From positions 1 through 47,509 of the forward strand of contig JAHHTE010000002.1 in the NCBI GenBank assembly GCA_020024815.1: DNA of 47,509 bases, given 5' to 3'. A program made the position numbers and the translations under genes. The stretch is from Mailhella sp. (GTDB lineage Bacteria; Desulfobacterota; Desulfovibrionia; Desulfovibrionales; Desulfovibrionaceae). This document shows, piece after piece, positions 8,469 to 17,535 of the stretch (position 1 is the stretch's first letter; each line of letters starts with the position of its first letter). Under the pieces are notes generated by a model. It worked only from the letters and a program-made list of their open reading frames with translations. It was not told the DNA's origin and searched no databases.

Positions 8469-9536
8469 TTATAAAATTTCATTGCCATTTTCTGTAATTC
8501 TTACCATATATTCCCAGCGTATTCCTCCATAATTGGGATAATATAATCCGGGTTCAACTGTTACAATCATATTTGGTTTTAAAAGTCTTTTACTTCTTGT
8601 GGAAAGACGTGGTTCTTCATGCACATCAAGTCCTACACCATGACCTAAGGAATGGGTGAATGCTTTTTCAACACCATATTTTTTGAAAATTTCAACAGCT
8701 TTTAAATGAGCTTCACAACAAGGTAAATCAGGAGCTAGAATTTTTATAGCTTCTGCTTGAGCTTCTTGAACTTGCATAAGCATTTCTTGAAATTTTGAAT
8801 CTATTTTTTCACCAAACCAAAATGTTCTTGTTTGATCAGAACAATAATCATTATATCTTGCACCAACATCAATAAGAACATGACAATTTTCAATAAGTTT
8901 TGTTTCATTGCTTGGTAGATGATGAGGGCGAGCAGCATTTTGATTGATAGCTACAATAGGTGGAAAGCTATTTTCTGTTGCTCCATGCTCTCTAAAAAAC
9001 ATTTCTATTTTAAAAGCTATTTCAGCTTCACTCATGCCTTCTTTAAAAATTGTTGGTAACCATTTAAAAAGTTTATGGTTTAGAGTAACAGATTGTTTAA
9101 TAGCTTGAATTTCTTTATCATCTTTTACTATACGTAATTCTTCCACAAGACCTTCGGCAGGTTCAAGTTCAAGTCCTTGTGAAAGTTGTTCATAAAAATT
9201 ATGGCTTACTATTGTTGCTTCTATTCCAATTTTGCCTTTAATGGAATTTTTTAAATAAAGGCGTATATCTTCAATTTGGTTTTGATAAATAATGATATTT
9301 TCTTCTTTCCAGAGGCTTTTAGCTACTTCTAAAAAACGTGAATCTGTAAAAAGTATATCATTTCCATTTTTTTGAATCAGAATATGTCCAGAACTTTCAT
9401 TACATTGGCAATCGTGTAATTCAAAACCTGATAGATAAAATCTGTTTGTTGGATAACTAATTAAAAGTGCTTGTAAATTTTCTTGTTCTAATTTTTGGCG
9501 TAAATTATCACGGCGTTGTTTATAATAATCATGCAT
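8469..9536 (-). CDS. Xaa-Pro aminopeptidase family (M24) protein
   Basis: 355 residues: a creatinase-like N-terminal domain (about 1-130) and a pita-bread M24 catalytic domain. The five dimetal ligands are all visible: D223, D234, H299 (in HSLGHGVGLDVHE), E328 (in VTVEPGLYYP) and E342. It should remove N-terminal residues preceding proline, or cleave Xaa-Pro dipeptides, in the cytoplasm. The length fits PepQ/YpdF-type enzymes better than the longer PepP. It is probably co-transcribed after rapZ (gap 21 bases). Which of the two activities applies cannot be settled by sequence. Confidence 0.9.
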   Translation of the reverse strand: MHDYYKQRRDNLRQKLEQENLQALLISYPTNRFYLSGFELHDCQCNESSGHILIQKNGNDILFTDSRFLEVAKSLWKEENIIIYQNQIEDIRLYLKNSIKGKIGIEATIVSHNFYEQLSQGLELEPAEGLVEELRIVKDDKEIQAIKQSVTLNHKLFKWLPTIFKEGMSEAEIAFKIEMFFREHGATENSFPPIVAINQNAARPHHLPSNETKLIENCHVLIDVGARYNDYCSDQTRTFWFGEKIDSKFQEMLMQVQEAQAEAIKILAPDLPCCEAHLKAVEIFKKYGVEKAFTHSLGHGVGLDVHEEPRLSTRSKRLLKPNMIVTVEPGLYYPNYGGIRWEYMVRITENGNEIL

Positions 9537-9557
9537 AAAAAGAAAACCTTTGTAATA

Positions 9558-10463
9558 TTATTGAGGGATATTTTTATGTGCTTTTATAATTCTATATCCA
9601 TTTTCATTAAGAATTTTAGCAAGATATTCAACCATTGCAACAGAACGATGACAACCTCCAGTACAACCTATGGCAATACATAGGCGATAACGTCCTTCAT
9701 TATCATAATAAGGGAGAATTTCTTGTAAAAAATTAGTAAGTTGTTCTCTAAAAGATTGGGCTTGCGTATCTTTAAATATATAATCAGAAATTTGTTGATC
9801 TAAACCTGTAAGATGACGTAATTCAGGCTCAAAATAGGGATTTGGTAAAAAACGAATATCAAAAACAAGATCAGCTTCTTTTGGTATACCATATTTATAG
9901 CCAAAACTCATGATATTTACCCACATTGAATGTTGAAGATCTTGGATTTGTGTAAATTGTTTTTGTAAATAACGTCGTAAGTCATGTAAAGAGAAATTTG
10001 TTGTATCAATAATAATATCAGAATGTTCTCTAATTTTTTCTAAACGCAACTTTTCTTCCTTCATAGCTCCTTTTAGAGTATATCCTTCTTGTTCTAGTGG
10101 GTGAGGACGTCTTGTTGATGCATAGCGTTTTATAATACTGTCTTCATTTGCTTCTAAAAAGAGTAAAGAAAGAGCTTTGCCTTGTTGGCGTAGAGAATTT
10201 AAAAAAGGAAGTAATTCAATAAGGGGATCAACTAGATATTTTCTTTTTAAATCAATACCTAAAGCTATTCCCCTAAAATGTTGCATATCAGGTTTATTGT
10301 ATAAGGAGGTAAAATCTTCAATAAGACTTGGGGGAAGACCATCAGCAGTAAAAAAATTCATGTCTTCAAAAACTTGTAGAGCTGTACTCATGCCAGCTCC
10401 AGAAAGTCCTGTAACAATAACAATTTCATCTTTATTTAGAGGAGTATTGGGATTTTGTTTCAT
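9558..10463 (-). CDS. rapZ: RapZ-like nucleotide-binding protein, Walker A Lys replaced by Met
   Basis: 301 residues, colinear with RapZ/YvcJ: an N-terminal P-loop domain and a C-terminal domain ending in IGCTGGCHRSVAMVEYLA. In enteric bacteria RapZ is the RNase E adapter that senses glucosamine-6-phosphate; in Bacillus YvcJ hydrolyses nucleotides. The P-loop reads GLSGAGMS (19-26): Met25 stands where the family has the phosphate-binding Lys. The codon is ATG, one base from AAG. The C-terminal effector domain looks intact, so the protein is probably functional but with altered or no NTP hydrolysis. It follows hpf but is separated from it by a terminator. Confidence 0.88.
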   Translation of the reverse strand: MKQNPNTPLNKDEIVIVTGLSGAGMSTALQVFEDMNFFTADGLPPSLIEDFTSLYNKPDMQHFRGIALGIDLKRKYLVDPLIELLPFLNSLRQQGKALSLLFLEANEDSIIKRYASTRRPHPLEQEGYTLKGAMKEEKLRLEKIREHSDIIIDTTNFSLHDLRRYLQKQFTQIQDLQHSMWVNIMSFGYKYGIPKEADLVFDIRFLPNPYFEPELRHLTGLDQQISDYIFKDTQAQSFREQLTNFLQEILPYYDNEGRYRLCIAIGCTGGCHRSVAMVEYLAKILNENGYRIIKAHKNIPQ

Positions 10464-10484
10464 ATATTTTCTAAGGTATTAAAT

Positions 10485-10510
10485 AAAAAAGGGAGTAAGA
10501 ATACTCCCTT
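10485..10510 (-). terminator. Terminator between hpf and rapZ
   Basis: On the minus strand AAGGGAGT/ACTCCCTT arms (plus 503-510 and 489-496) are followed by a T-run (complement of 485-490). It should end most hpf transcripts before rapZ. Confidence 0.8.
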
Positions 10511-10523
10511 ATATATTTTGTTA

Positions 10524-11057
10524 TTAAACAATAGGGTCAATAATACCAAAATCACCATTGCTTTTGCGATAAAGAACATTAACACGTTCTAAATCAGCAT
10601 TAATGAAAACTAAAACTTCATTTTCAGTTTGTTGTAATTGCATGATAGCTTCGTCCATATGCAATGGTTTTTTTGAGAAGTTTTCAGTACCATTTACAAC
10701 TTGTAATCCATCTTCTTCTAAAAGATCGTAACTATAAATATCAACATTTACATCACGGCTCTTATGGCGGCTATGTAATTTATCGCTAGAACGGCGAACT
10801 TGTGAACTAATCTTATCGCTAATCATATCAATGGTTGCATACATATCTTTTGATTGTTCTGTTGCATTGATATTTAATCCTTCACCTGTAAGTTGTATTT
10901 CTGCTTTGTGGTTATATTTATCAACACTTAGCATAACTTGCATGTGTAATGCAGGAGACTTACCAATAAAGCGTCCAATTTTTTCAAAGCGACGACGAGC
11001 ATACTTTTTTAGGTGTTCAGATGGTTCAAAATTTTTGAATGTGAATTCGATGTTCAT
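10524..11057 (-). CDS. hpf: Ribosome hibernation promoting factor, long form
   Basis: 177 residues: an N-terminal HPF/YfiA RNA-binding domain (about 1-100, beginning MNIEFTFKNFEPSEHLKKYA) and a C-terminal dimerisation domain (about 120-177, containing EAIMQLQQTENEVLVFINAD). The length marks the long form, which makes 100S dimers by itself. In many proteobacteria hpf lies beside rpoN and ptsN; here only rapZ is adjacent. The 5' leader has a good promoter and a small hairpin that covers its ribosome site (11064-11076). Confidence 0.93.
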   Translation of the reverse strand: MNIEFTFKNFEPSEHLKKYARRRFEKIGRFIGKSPALHMQVMLSVDKYNHKAEIQLTGEGLNINATEQSKDMYATIDMISDKISSQVRRSSDKLHSRHKSRDVNVDIYSYDLLEEDGLQVVNGTENFSKKPLHMDEAIMQLQQTENEVLVFINADLERVNVLYRKSNGDFGIIDPIV

Positions 11058-11063
11058 AAAAAG

Positions 11064-11076
11064 CCTCCTAAAGGAG
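11064..11076 (-). promoter_or_regulatory. Hairpin over the hpf ribosome-binding site
   Basis: The minus strand reads GCTCCTTTAGGAGGC just before GCTTTTTATG. CTCC can pair with GGAG of the Shine-Dalgarno across a 4-base loop, so translation may be modulated. Confidence 0.4.
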
Positions 11077-11113
11077 CGAATTTCAGATATAAATAGTATC
11101 TGATTTTGATTTC

Positions 11114-11142
11114 TTTATACACTTTTTATCACAGTTTGTCTA
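11114..11142 (-). promoter_or_regulatory. Sigma-70 promoter for hpf
   Basis: On the minus strand TAGACA (137-142 of 11100s) and TATAAA (114-119) are separated by exactly 17 bases, about 57 bases upstream of the start codon. Confidence 0.65.
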
Positions 11143-11173
11143 TATTATCATAAAATAAATTTATAGTTAAAAT

Positions 11174-11204
11174 AAAAAAGGCTTACAAAAATAAGTAAGC
11201 CTTT
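11174..11204 (-). terminator. Terminator of the nitronate monooxygenase-like gene
   Basis: Ten-base arms at 11195-11204 and 11177-11186 (minus strand AAAGGCTTAC / GTAAGCCTTT) with T-rich DNA on both sides. It is efficient for the minus strand and may work on both. Confidence 0.85.
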
Positions 11205-11223
11205 GAAAAAATAGTTAAATTAT

Positions 11224-12333
11224 TTATGCAATATTTTTTCTAAATTCATCATATTCTTTTTGTAGACTTGTCATAAGTTCTTTTACTGAAGTAATTGATT
11301 TAATTTTACTTACGTTAGTCCCACAAAAAGCAAAACCTTTTTCAAGATTACCACGCATAGCAGCAATAAGGGCAGCAGCAATGCAATAAGGAGTTTTTTC
11401 TTGTTCGCAAGTGCTTACACAATGGAAAACGCATTTTACAGGTTTTCTTTTACCTTCACGAGCTGCTTCAATAAAGTTGTTAAATAAAGCTCTTCCTGGC
11501 ATACCCACAGGACTTTTAATAATTGTAATATCGTCTTGTGTTGCGTTAACATACGCTTGTTTGAAACGTATATCAGCATCGCATTCATCTGTTGCAACAA
11601 ATCGTGTACCCATTTGCACGCCAGAAGCTCCAAGATCAATGAACTTTGCAATATCGCTACCTGTAAAAATTCCACCACCAGCAATTACTGGAATAGCTTT
11701 TCCTGCTTTATCTTCCATAGTTTTTACAGCGTCAATAACTTCTGGAATAGTATGTTCAAGACTATGATTTTCATCATTAAGTTCATCGTATTTATAGCCT
11801 AAGTGTCCACCTGCTTTAGGTCCTTCTACAACAAAGGCATCAGGAGTATAGCCAGTTTTTGCTTGCCATTTTTTAGCAATAACAGTAGCAGCACGAGCAG
11901 AAGAAATAATAGGTACTAATTTTGTTTTAAATTCTTCTTTTTTTTCTTCACAAGTATCTAAAAAGATACGTGGTAATTCCATAGGAAGTCCTGCACCAGA
12001 AAAAATAATATTTGCTCTATTTTCAATGGAAGTTTTAACCATTTCTTTAAAAGTTGTGAGGGCAACCATAATATTAATACCAATAATACCGTTTGGGCTA
12101 AGTTCACGAGCTTTTGTAATTTCTGTACGCAAAGCACGAAGATTTGCTTCAACAGGATTTTTGGTAATATCAGGTTCACGCATACCGATCATAGCTCCAG
12201 CAATAACTCCAATACCACCTTGATTTGCAACAGCAGAGGCAAGACGAGATAAAGATATTCCTACTCCCATACCACCTTGGATAATAGGAAATTTAGCAAC
12301 AAGGTCGCCAATTTGAAGGCTTGGAAAAGACAT
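11224..12333 (-). CDS. Nitronate monooxygenase / FabK-like flavoprotein
   Basis: 369 residues of the 2-nitropropane dioxygenase family, an FMN-binding TIM barrel. Visible marks are IIQGGMGVGIS near the N-terminus, EGPKAGGHLG with the catalytic-type His at 177, and phosphate-binding AGGGIFTGSDI followed by LGASGVQMGTRFVAT. A C-terminal stretch with several Cys (CVFHCVSTCEQEKTPYC, about 300-317) is beyond the core and typical of the larger anaerobe homologues. These include nitroalkane oxidases and the enoyl-ACP reductase FabK; without lipid genes nearby I favour the generic call. It is monocistronic, with its own promoter and terminator. Confidence 0.8.
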   Translation of the reverse strand: MSFPSLQIGDLVAKFPIIQGGMGVGISLSRLASAVANQGGIGVIAGAMIGMREPDITKNPVEANLRALRTEITKARELSPNGIIGINIMVALTTFKEMVKTSIENRANIIFSGAGLPMELPRIFLDTCEEKKEEFKTKLVPIISSARAATVIAKKWQAKTGYTPDAFVVEGPKAGGHLGYKYDELNDENHSLEHTIPEVIDAVKTMEDKAGKAIPVIAGGGIFTGSDIAKFIDLGASGVQMGTRFVATDECDADIRFKQAYVNATQDDITIIKSPVGMPGRALFNNFIEAAREGKRKPVKCVFHCVSTCEQEKTPYCIAAALIAAMRGNLEKGFAFCGTNVSKIKSITSVKELMTSLQKEYDEFRKNIA

Positions 12334-12381
12334 AGTAAGTATCCTTTTTTAGTTAGTCAGTTAATAAAAAACCTATAAACG

Positions 12382-12410
12382 ACTATATAAAAACCTTTAT
12401 TGAAAATCAA
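12382..12410 (-). promoter_or_regulatory. Sigma-70 promoter for the nitronate monooxygenase-like gene
   Basis: Minus strand TTGATT (12405-12410), 17-base spacer, TATAGT (12382-12387). It lies about 50 bases before the start codon, which has an AAGGAT ribosome site. Confidence 0.65.
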
Positions 12411-12462
12411 GAAATAATTAGTAAAATTTAATAAATAAAATTGTAAATAAAATTATGAATAA

Positions 12463-13974
12463 TTATATTAATTCTTGAAATTCACCTCTAAAGAGTGTTG
12501 CAAATTTTTGGCTTGAACCAAGAAAATCGTTTTCGATATGGCTAACCAAAATAGTTTGTATAGAATTTTTATGAATTTTATATTCAAGGAATTCTTTAAT
12601 TTCTTGTTTATTTCTAGGGTCTAATCCAGAAAAAGGCTCATCAAGAAGAAGTAGTGCAGGATCACCAATCATGGCTCTAGCAAGAAGAACTTTTCTTGCT
12701 TGTCCTGTGGAAAGTGAATGAAAAAGTCTATGTCGTAAATCTGTTAATTTTAATTGATAAAGAAGTTCGTCAATGATTTTTTCTTCATTATCTTTGCGTT
12801 CCCTGTGAACTCCAATATCTCCATCAAAACCACAAAAAAGAACATCTTCAACAATATCATCATAAGGGTAAAGAGCTTGTAATGCATCAGAAACAAAATG
12901 TATTTTTTCTTTAATATCACTAAGAAGTGTAAGGGGTTGAGCTGTATTTTCGTGAATATTAGGATACCAGTTTCTTAGAATTGAACCACCATGAGCAATA
13001 GGTAAAAGACCTAATATTCCTTTGAGGAGGGTAGATTTACCAGATCCATTATGTCCCATAAGTGTCCAATGTTCTTGGGGTTTAATATGCCAAGAAATAT
13101 GTTTAATAATTTCTTTATGGTCAATATAAATACTTGCATTTTCAAGTTTAATTTCCATACCTTGAATTGCAGTATTTTCTTGTTTTTCATTGGAAAAGTC
13201 AGAAATTGTTTCAGTAAATTCAATAAAGGAGTTTGCTGTATTATTTGTAATATCAAAAAGTTTTCCTTTTTTCATTTCATAGCAACGCTTGATATATGGT
13301 GGTAAAGGAAAATAATGTGTTGTTAAAATAATGGTTGGACGGTCAGGAGATTGGCTTGTTGCTAGGCGTTCTAATGTTTGCCAAAATAAATCTTGTGTTT
13401 TTTTATCTAAACCATTAAGAGGTTCATCAAGTAAAATAACTGGACTTTTTTTCATTAAAGCTCGAGCTATGAGCATAATGCGTAATTGTCCTTGCGATAA
13501 TTGATTAATAGGAGTATATAAAAGATATTCTGCGTCTAATTCTTTTGCTATTGCAACAGCTTGTAAAACTTCTTCTGTGCTTGGTTCACGGTAGAGAATA
13601 TAATCATTATTTGCAGCAGCTAAAACAATTTCAAGGCAATTTACTTTCCAGTTTTGACGAGCATAATAATTTTGTTCTTTTGGGGAAATAATAGCACAAA
13701 TATCACGTGCTACAAGTGGGGAATCACTAAAATTTTCTGTATCATTTTGGCTTGTTTCATTCCAAACAATAGTTCCACCACTTTTGGGACTTGGAAAAAT
13801 TTCTCCACGAATTGCTTGTAAAAAAGTAGATTTACCAGCTCCGTTTTCCCCAATAATGGCAATATGTTCTCCTTTATTAAGAGTAAAATTAATAGAATCA
13901 AGTGCTATGATTTCTTCTTTGTTTTCAGTATAATAGCGAAATGTAAGATTTTTTGTTTCTATTAATTTTGTCAT
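12463..13974 (-). CDS. Tandem-domain ABC ATPase, ModF/PhrA-like
   Basis: 503 residues with two complete ABC ATPase domains in one chain and no membrane segments. Domain 1 has Walker A GENGAGKST (42-50), signature LSQGQ (159-163) and Walker B VILLDEP. Domain 2 has GHNGSGKST (307-315), signature LSTGQ and LLLLDEPFSGLD. This arrangement matches ModF (photorepair protein PhrA), a presumed molybdate-related ATPase of unproven role. No permease or binding-protein gene is adjacent. It overlaps the PHP phosphatase gene by 4 bases, so it is last in the selB-exonuclease-PHP-ABC operon. Confidence 0.82.
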   Translation of the reverse strand: MTKLIETKNLTFRYYTENKEEIIALDSINFTLNKGEHIAIIGENGAGKSTFLQAIRGEIFPSPKSGGTIVWNETSQNDTENFSDSPLVARDICAIISPKEQNYYARQNWKVNCLEIVLAAANNDYILYREPSTEEVLQAVAIAKELDAEYLLYTPINQLSQGQLRIMLIARALMKKSPVILLDEPLNGLDKKTQDLFWQTLERLATSQSPDRPTIILTTHYFPLPPYIKRCYEMKKGKLFDITNNTANSFIEFTETISDFSNEKQENTAIQGMEIKLENASIYIDHKEIIKHISWHIKPQEHWTLMGHNGSGKSTLLKGILGLLPIAHGGSILRNWYPNIHENTAQPLTLLSDIKEKIHFVSDALQALYPYDDIVEDVLFCGFDGDIGVHRERKDNEEKIIDELLYQLKLTDLRHRLFHSLSTGQARKVLLARAMIGDPALLLLDEPFSGLDPRNKQEIKEFLEYKIHKNSIQTILVSHIENDFLGSSQKFATLFRGEFQELI

Positions 13975-14786
13975 ATTAATTTCTCTGTTTGCATTGTTTT
14001 GTTTTCAAAATAATGTTGTTCAGTAAATCCATATTCTAATGCGTATTTTTGTAAATCAAGCAATCTATCACCAATGGAATGGATACAATGTCCATCAGAA
14101 GCAAAAGTTATTGGAATTTCAATATCTTTTGCTATTTCCATAAGTTGACGACAAGGGTATATTTCTTGACAAGGTTTTCTTAATCCAGCAGAAGAAATTT
14201 CCATACACATATTATTTTCTTTACAAGCTAAAAGAGCATCTTCAGCCAAATTTTTATTATTTTTTATCCATGCTGGAAATGTATCATTACTAAAAATTTT
14301 TATTAAATCAGGGTGTGCAACAATATTAAATATTTTTGTTTTAGCCATTTTTATCATAGTTTTATAATAGGCAGAATAAAATTTATATCGTTCTTCTTTA
14401 ATGAGATTTTTCCAATGGCTTTCTTGATCATCAAAGCCCCATTTTTCAATAAAATGTATACCAGCAATAATATAATCGTATGCATGGCTTTCTGCACATT
14501 CTTGAATGAAAGAAGTTTCTTTTTCAAGCCAATCAAGCTCTAATGCTAATAATATTTTATTTTCTGTGCTTTTTTCTTTTAAATCTAAAACTTCATCGTG
14601 GTATTGCTTAAAATGTTTATTTAAATGTTCACGATATTCATTAGTATAATCGTAACCAAGTGGGCGAGGTGAGTGTTCGCTAAAACCATGAATAGCTAGT
14701 CCTTTTTTTAACCCTGCTTTATACATTTCAAAAACAGTATTTTTTCCGTGTCCAAAAAAGGTGTGTGTATGTAAGTCAATAAGCAT
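13971..14786 (-). CDS. PHP-domain phosphatase, histidinol-phosphatase-like
   Basis: 271 residues. Opens with the PHP metal motif DLHTHTFFGHG (His6, His8), then HGFSEHSPRP (about 33-42), which is characteristic of the HisK/HisJ histidinol-phosphate phosphatase family, and ends with FASDGHCIHSIGD. The trinuclear metal-site histidines appear complete. It would dephosphorylate L-histidinol phosphate; hisG and hisI are elsewhere in this window, consistent with a scattered histidine pathway. Other PHP phosphoesterases cannot be excluded. It lies 7 bases after the exonuclease gene. Confidence 0.8.
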   Translation of the reverse strand: MLIDLHTHTFFGHGKNTVFEMYKAGLKKGLAIHGFSEHSPRPLGYDYTNEYREHLNKHFKQYHDEVLDLKEKSTENKILLALELDWLEKETSFIQECAESHAYDYIIAGIHFIEKWGFDDQESHWKNLIKEERYKFYSAYYKTMIKMAKTKIFNIVAHPDLIKIFSNDTFPAWIKNNKNLAEDALLACKENNMCMEISSAGLRKPCQEIYPCRQLMEIAKDIEIPITFASDGHCIHSIGDRLLDLQKYALEYGFTEQHYFENKTMQTEKLI

Positions 14787-14793
14787 AGCAATT

Positions 14794-15309
14794 TCACTTT
14801 GTTATACAGTTATCTAGGGTAATACCTTGTTTTGCAAAATAAAGAAAAATATTTGCACAAGCATGAGCATCAGAAAGTGCGTGATGGTGGTTGAGTTCAA
14901 TATTAAGAGCTTGGCAAACACTGTCTAAACTATTTTTAGGTAAATTTAAAAATTTTCGTGCTGCTTTTAGTGTGCAATAAAAAGGAATAGGTGGAATTTC
15001 AATATGATATGCTTCAGCTGTTCCGTATAAAATATTTTTATCAAATTGTGCATTATGAGCAATAAAGGCAGAACTATTTTGTGTGAATGCTGCTATTTCA
15101 TGCCATAATTCAGCAAAATTTGCTTGGTTTTTAAGCATATCCCATGTTATACCATGAAAATAGGCATATTTTATATATGAACGAGGTGGTTTAATAAGTT
15201 TATAATATGTATCAATAATCACATTATCTTGTATTTTTACTAAACCAATAGCACAAGCACTATCATGTTTATTATCAGCTGTTTCAAAGTCAATGGCAGT
15301 GTATATCAT
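14794..15309 (-). CDS. DnaQ-like 3'-5' exonuclease
   Basis: 171 residues, a stand-alone DEDDh exonuclease domain. Catalytic residues seen: D7 and E9 (AIDFETAD), D90 (HNAQFD), H142 and D146 (HHALSDAH). It resembles DNA polymerase III epsilon-type proofreading domains but lacks the C-terminal alpha-binding extension, so a repair or RNA-trimming role is equally possible. The start overlaps the selB stop (ATGA), which indicates one transcript. Confidence 0.87.
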   Translation of the reverse strand: MIYTAIDFETADNKHDSACAIGLVKIQDNVIIDTYYKLIKPPRSYIKYAYFHGITWDMLKNQANFAELWHEIAAFTQNSSAFIAHNAQFDKNILYGTAEAYHIEIPPIPFYCTLKAARKFLNLPKNSLDSVCQALNIELNHHHALSDAHACANIFLYFAKQGITLDNCITK

Positions 15310-17252
15310 AATTGTAAAAGGGTAGTATTTCGTAATTTTCTTCCATCTTCAACTCGAATTGTTATTTTTTCTTTGTCAAAATATTCAAGTACAGGAATGG
15401 AATATTTTCTTGTTAATCCCCCTGATAAATTTTTAAAATCAGAAGGTGTAAGAGTTTCATTTTCTTTATAAAAGGCTAAAATATTATTTAAAATATTTTG
15501 TATTTCAGTATGTAGAAAATACATACCTTCCATTATTTTTATAAGTTTTTTTTCTTGAACAAGTAATGCTAAGACATTAAGTATATCTTTTTGTGAAGAT
15601 TTTGTACTTTCTATTAATTCTTTTACAAGTGGGGGATTGAGTGGATTTTTGGTAAATTCCTCATAAAGTGTTTCTTTTAAATCTTTTTCATGGCTTTTTA
15701 GGTTTATTGTATGGTCTTTTAAACATAAACCATCTTCACTTGTTTGAATAAGTCCTTTTTTATAAATTTGTTCTAAAAGAAAATGCCCTAATTTTACTTG
15801 AGTAAAATTACTTAAAAGAGAGGCTTTTGGCATAAATTGTTTTAATGGTTCTTTTTCATGATATTCTTTAATTTTATTAAGCATAATTGTTTCATATAAT
15901 GTAACATATTTTTTTGCTAAATAAATTTTGTTTTCTTTATCAAATAAAACAATTTCTTTTTTTGCCAAAAGTTCTTGTAAATTTTTTTCTAAGGTTTTTG
16001 TATCAAGGTTGCAAAGAAGCATAAGTTCATTATAAGAAATACCTTGATTATTACCAAAAGAAATTTGTGTTAGTATGGCTTTGCTTGTATCTTTTTCTAA
16101 AAAAGCATTTTCTAAGGTTAATAATTCTTGAGCAAGTTCTGTATCAATTTGTTTTAACTTAGGAAAATTAGGTAAAGGATTGATAATGCTTGCTCCTGCT
16201 ACTGTTTGTAGAGGTGAAAAACTTCTCATAACGCATTTATCTTGAAAAATACCACAAAGAGGTTCAGAAAAACGAACTTCACAAAGACATTCTTCATTTG
16301 GAGCAAGATTTTCAGTATCTTTTAAATATAATTTTGCCATAACTTCTTTTGTGCCATGATGAAAATGAATTTCTGATTTATGGCGAATGGATTTTGGGGA
16401 AGAAGAAAGGCAATGCAATTTTACAAGCCAACGAGTAGAAGGGATTAATGTATTTGGATAGGCAATAATATTACCACGTTCAATTTTATTGGTTTCAATA
16501 TTGGCTAAATTTATAGAGGTTCTATGTCCAGCAAGAGCTTTTTCAACATTTTCACCATGATTTTGAATTGAGCGTATTTTTGTTTGTATATTTTGGGGCA
16601 TAATACAAACATCATCACCTACTTTTGCAGACCCTGATAATAAAGTTCCTGTAATAAGTGTTCCGTGCCCTTTTAAGCTAAAAACTCTATCAACAGGTAA
16701 GCGAAAAATATTATTTCTTCTTTTTGGAATAAGTGTATCGTTTTTTTCAATTATAGCTTTTTTTAAATCTTCTATTCCTTCCCCTGTAAAACTTGAAACA
16801 GCAAAGATAGGGGCATTTTCTAAAAAAGATCCTTGTACAAATTCACGAACATCTTCTTTTGCTAATGCAAGTAAATCATTATCAACCATGTCTTTTTTGG
16901 TAAGGACAATAATACCATCATGGATATTTAATAATGAACAAATTTCTAAGTGTTCTTTTGTTTGTGGCATAACTCCTTCATCTGCTGCTATAACAAGCAA
17001 AACAAAGTCAATACCATTAGCTCCTGCTACCATATTTTTAACAAATTTTTCATGACCAGGAACATCAATAATTCCCATACGGACTTTTTCATTATTTTTT
17101 TTGATAAAATCAAAATAGGCAAAACCAAGTTCTATTGTGATACCTCGTTTTTTTTCTTCTTCAAGTCTATCACAGTGAATACCTGTTAATGCTTTAATTA
17201 GTGAGGTTTTTCCATGATCAATATGACCAGCTGTGCCCATTATAATTGCCAT
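15306..17252 (-). CDS. selB: Selenocysteine-specific elongation factor
   Basis: 648 residues. Delivers Sec-tRNA to UGA codons marked by a SECIS hairpin. G1 is GHIDHGKT (9-16), G3 is DVPGHEK (63-69) and G4 is TKKD. Domains 2-3 follow, then about 270 residues of repeated winged-helix modules (ending in LTRKYSIPVLEYFDKEKIT and GRKL) that bind the SECIS element. This C-terminal half separates SelB from EF-Tu. It directly follows fliQ (4 bases). No selA, selD or tRNA-Sec is in the window, and no in-frame UGA gene was recognised nearby. Confidence 0.95.
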   Translation of the reverse strand: MAIIMGTAGHIDHGKTSLIKALTGIHCDRLEEEKKRGITIELGFAYFDFIKKNNEKVRMGIIDVPGHEKFVKNMVAGANGIDFVLLVIAADEGVMPQTKEHLEICSLLNIHDGIIVLTKKDMVDNDLLALAKEDVREFVQGSFLENAPIFAVSSFTGEGIEDLKKAIIEKNDTLIPKRRNNIFRLPVDRVFSLKGHGTLITGTLLSGSAKVGDDVCIMPQNIQTKIRSIQNHGENVEKALAGHRTSINLANIETNKIERGNIIAYPNTLIPSTRWLVKLHCLSSSPKSIRHKSEIHFHHGTKEVMAKLYLKDTENLAPNEECLCEVRFSEPLCGIFQDKCVMRSFSPLQTVAGASIINPLPNFPKLKQIDTELAQELLTLENAFLEKDTSKAILTQISFGNNQGISYNELMLLCNLDTKTLEKNLQELLAKKEIVLFDKENKIYLAKKYVTLYETIMLNKIKEYHEKEPLKQFMPKASLLSNFTQVKLGHFLLEQIYKKGLIQTSEDGLCLKDHTINLKSHEKDLKETLYEEFTKNPLNPPLVKELIESTKSSQKDILNVLALLVQEKKLIKIMEGMYFLHTEIQNILNNILAFYKENETLTPSDFKNLSGGLTRKYSIPVLEYFDKEKITIRVEDGRKLRNTTLLQL

Positions 17253-17256
17253 AAGT

Positions 17257-17526
17257 TTACCGTATATATTGAGGGATATTAATTAAAATGTTTGAGGTAA
17301 AAGAAGTAATTCTTTCTAAAATCCAAGGAAAAGTAAGAAGTAACATACCAAAAATAGCTATAAGTTTAGGAATAAATGTAAGTGTTTGTTCTTGGATTTG
17401 AGTAGCTGCTTGGATAATACTAACAAAAACCCCAACAGCTAATCCCACAAGAAGCATAGGCATAGCAATACTAAGTGTTAGCTCAATAGCACTACGCATA
17501 AAACCAATAACAAATTCTGGAGACAT
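17257..17526 (-). CDS. fliQ: Flagellar export apparatus protein FliQ
   Basis: 89 residues, the exact family size, with two hydrophobic helices (about 15-37 and 52-72) and the conserved N-terminal signature MSPEFVIGFMRSAIELTL. It is part of the FliP-FliQ-FliR export gate in the basal body. It follows fliP by 9 bases. The expected fliR/flhB do not follow; selB does. Confidence 0.95.
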   Translation of the reverse strand: MSPEFVIGFMRSAIELTLSIAMPMLLVGLAVGVFVSIIQAATQIQEQTLTFIPKLIAIFGMLLLTFPWILERITSFTSNILINIPQYIR

Positions 17527-17535
17527 AATAACCCC

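Noticed and set aside
15306..17252. Search for a selenoprotein gene or tRNA-Sec beside selB
   Set aside because: The neighbouring frames are closed by normal stops with no continuing homology after UGA, and no cloverleaf was recognised.
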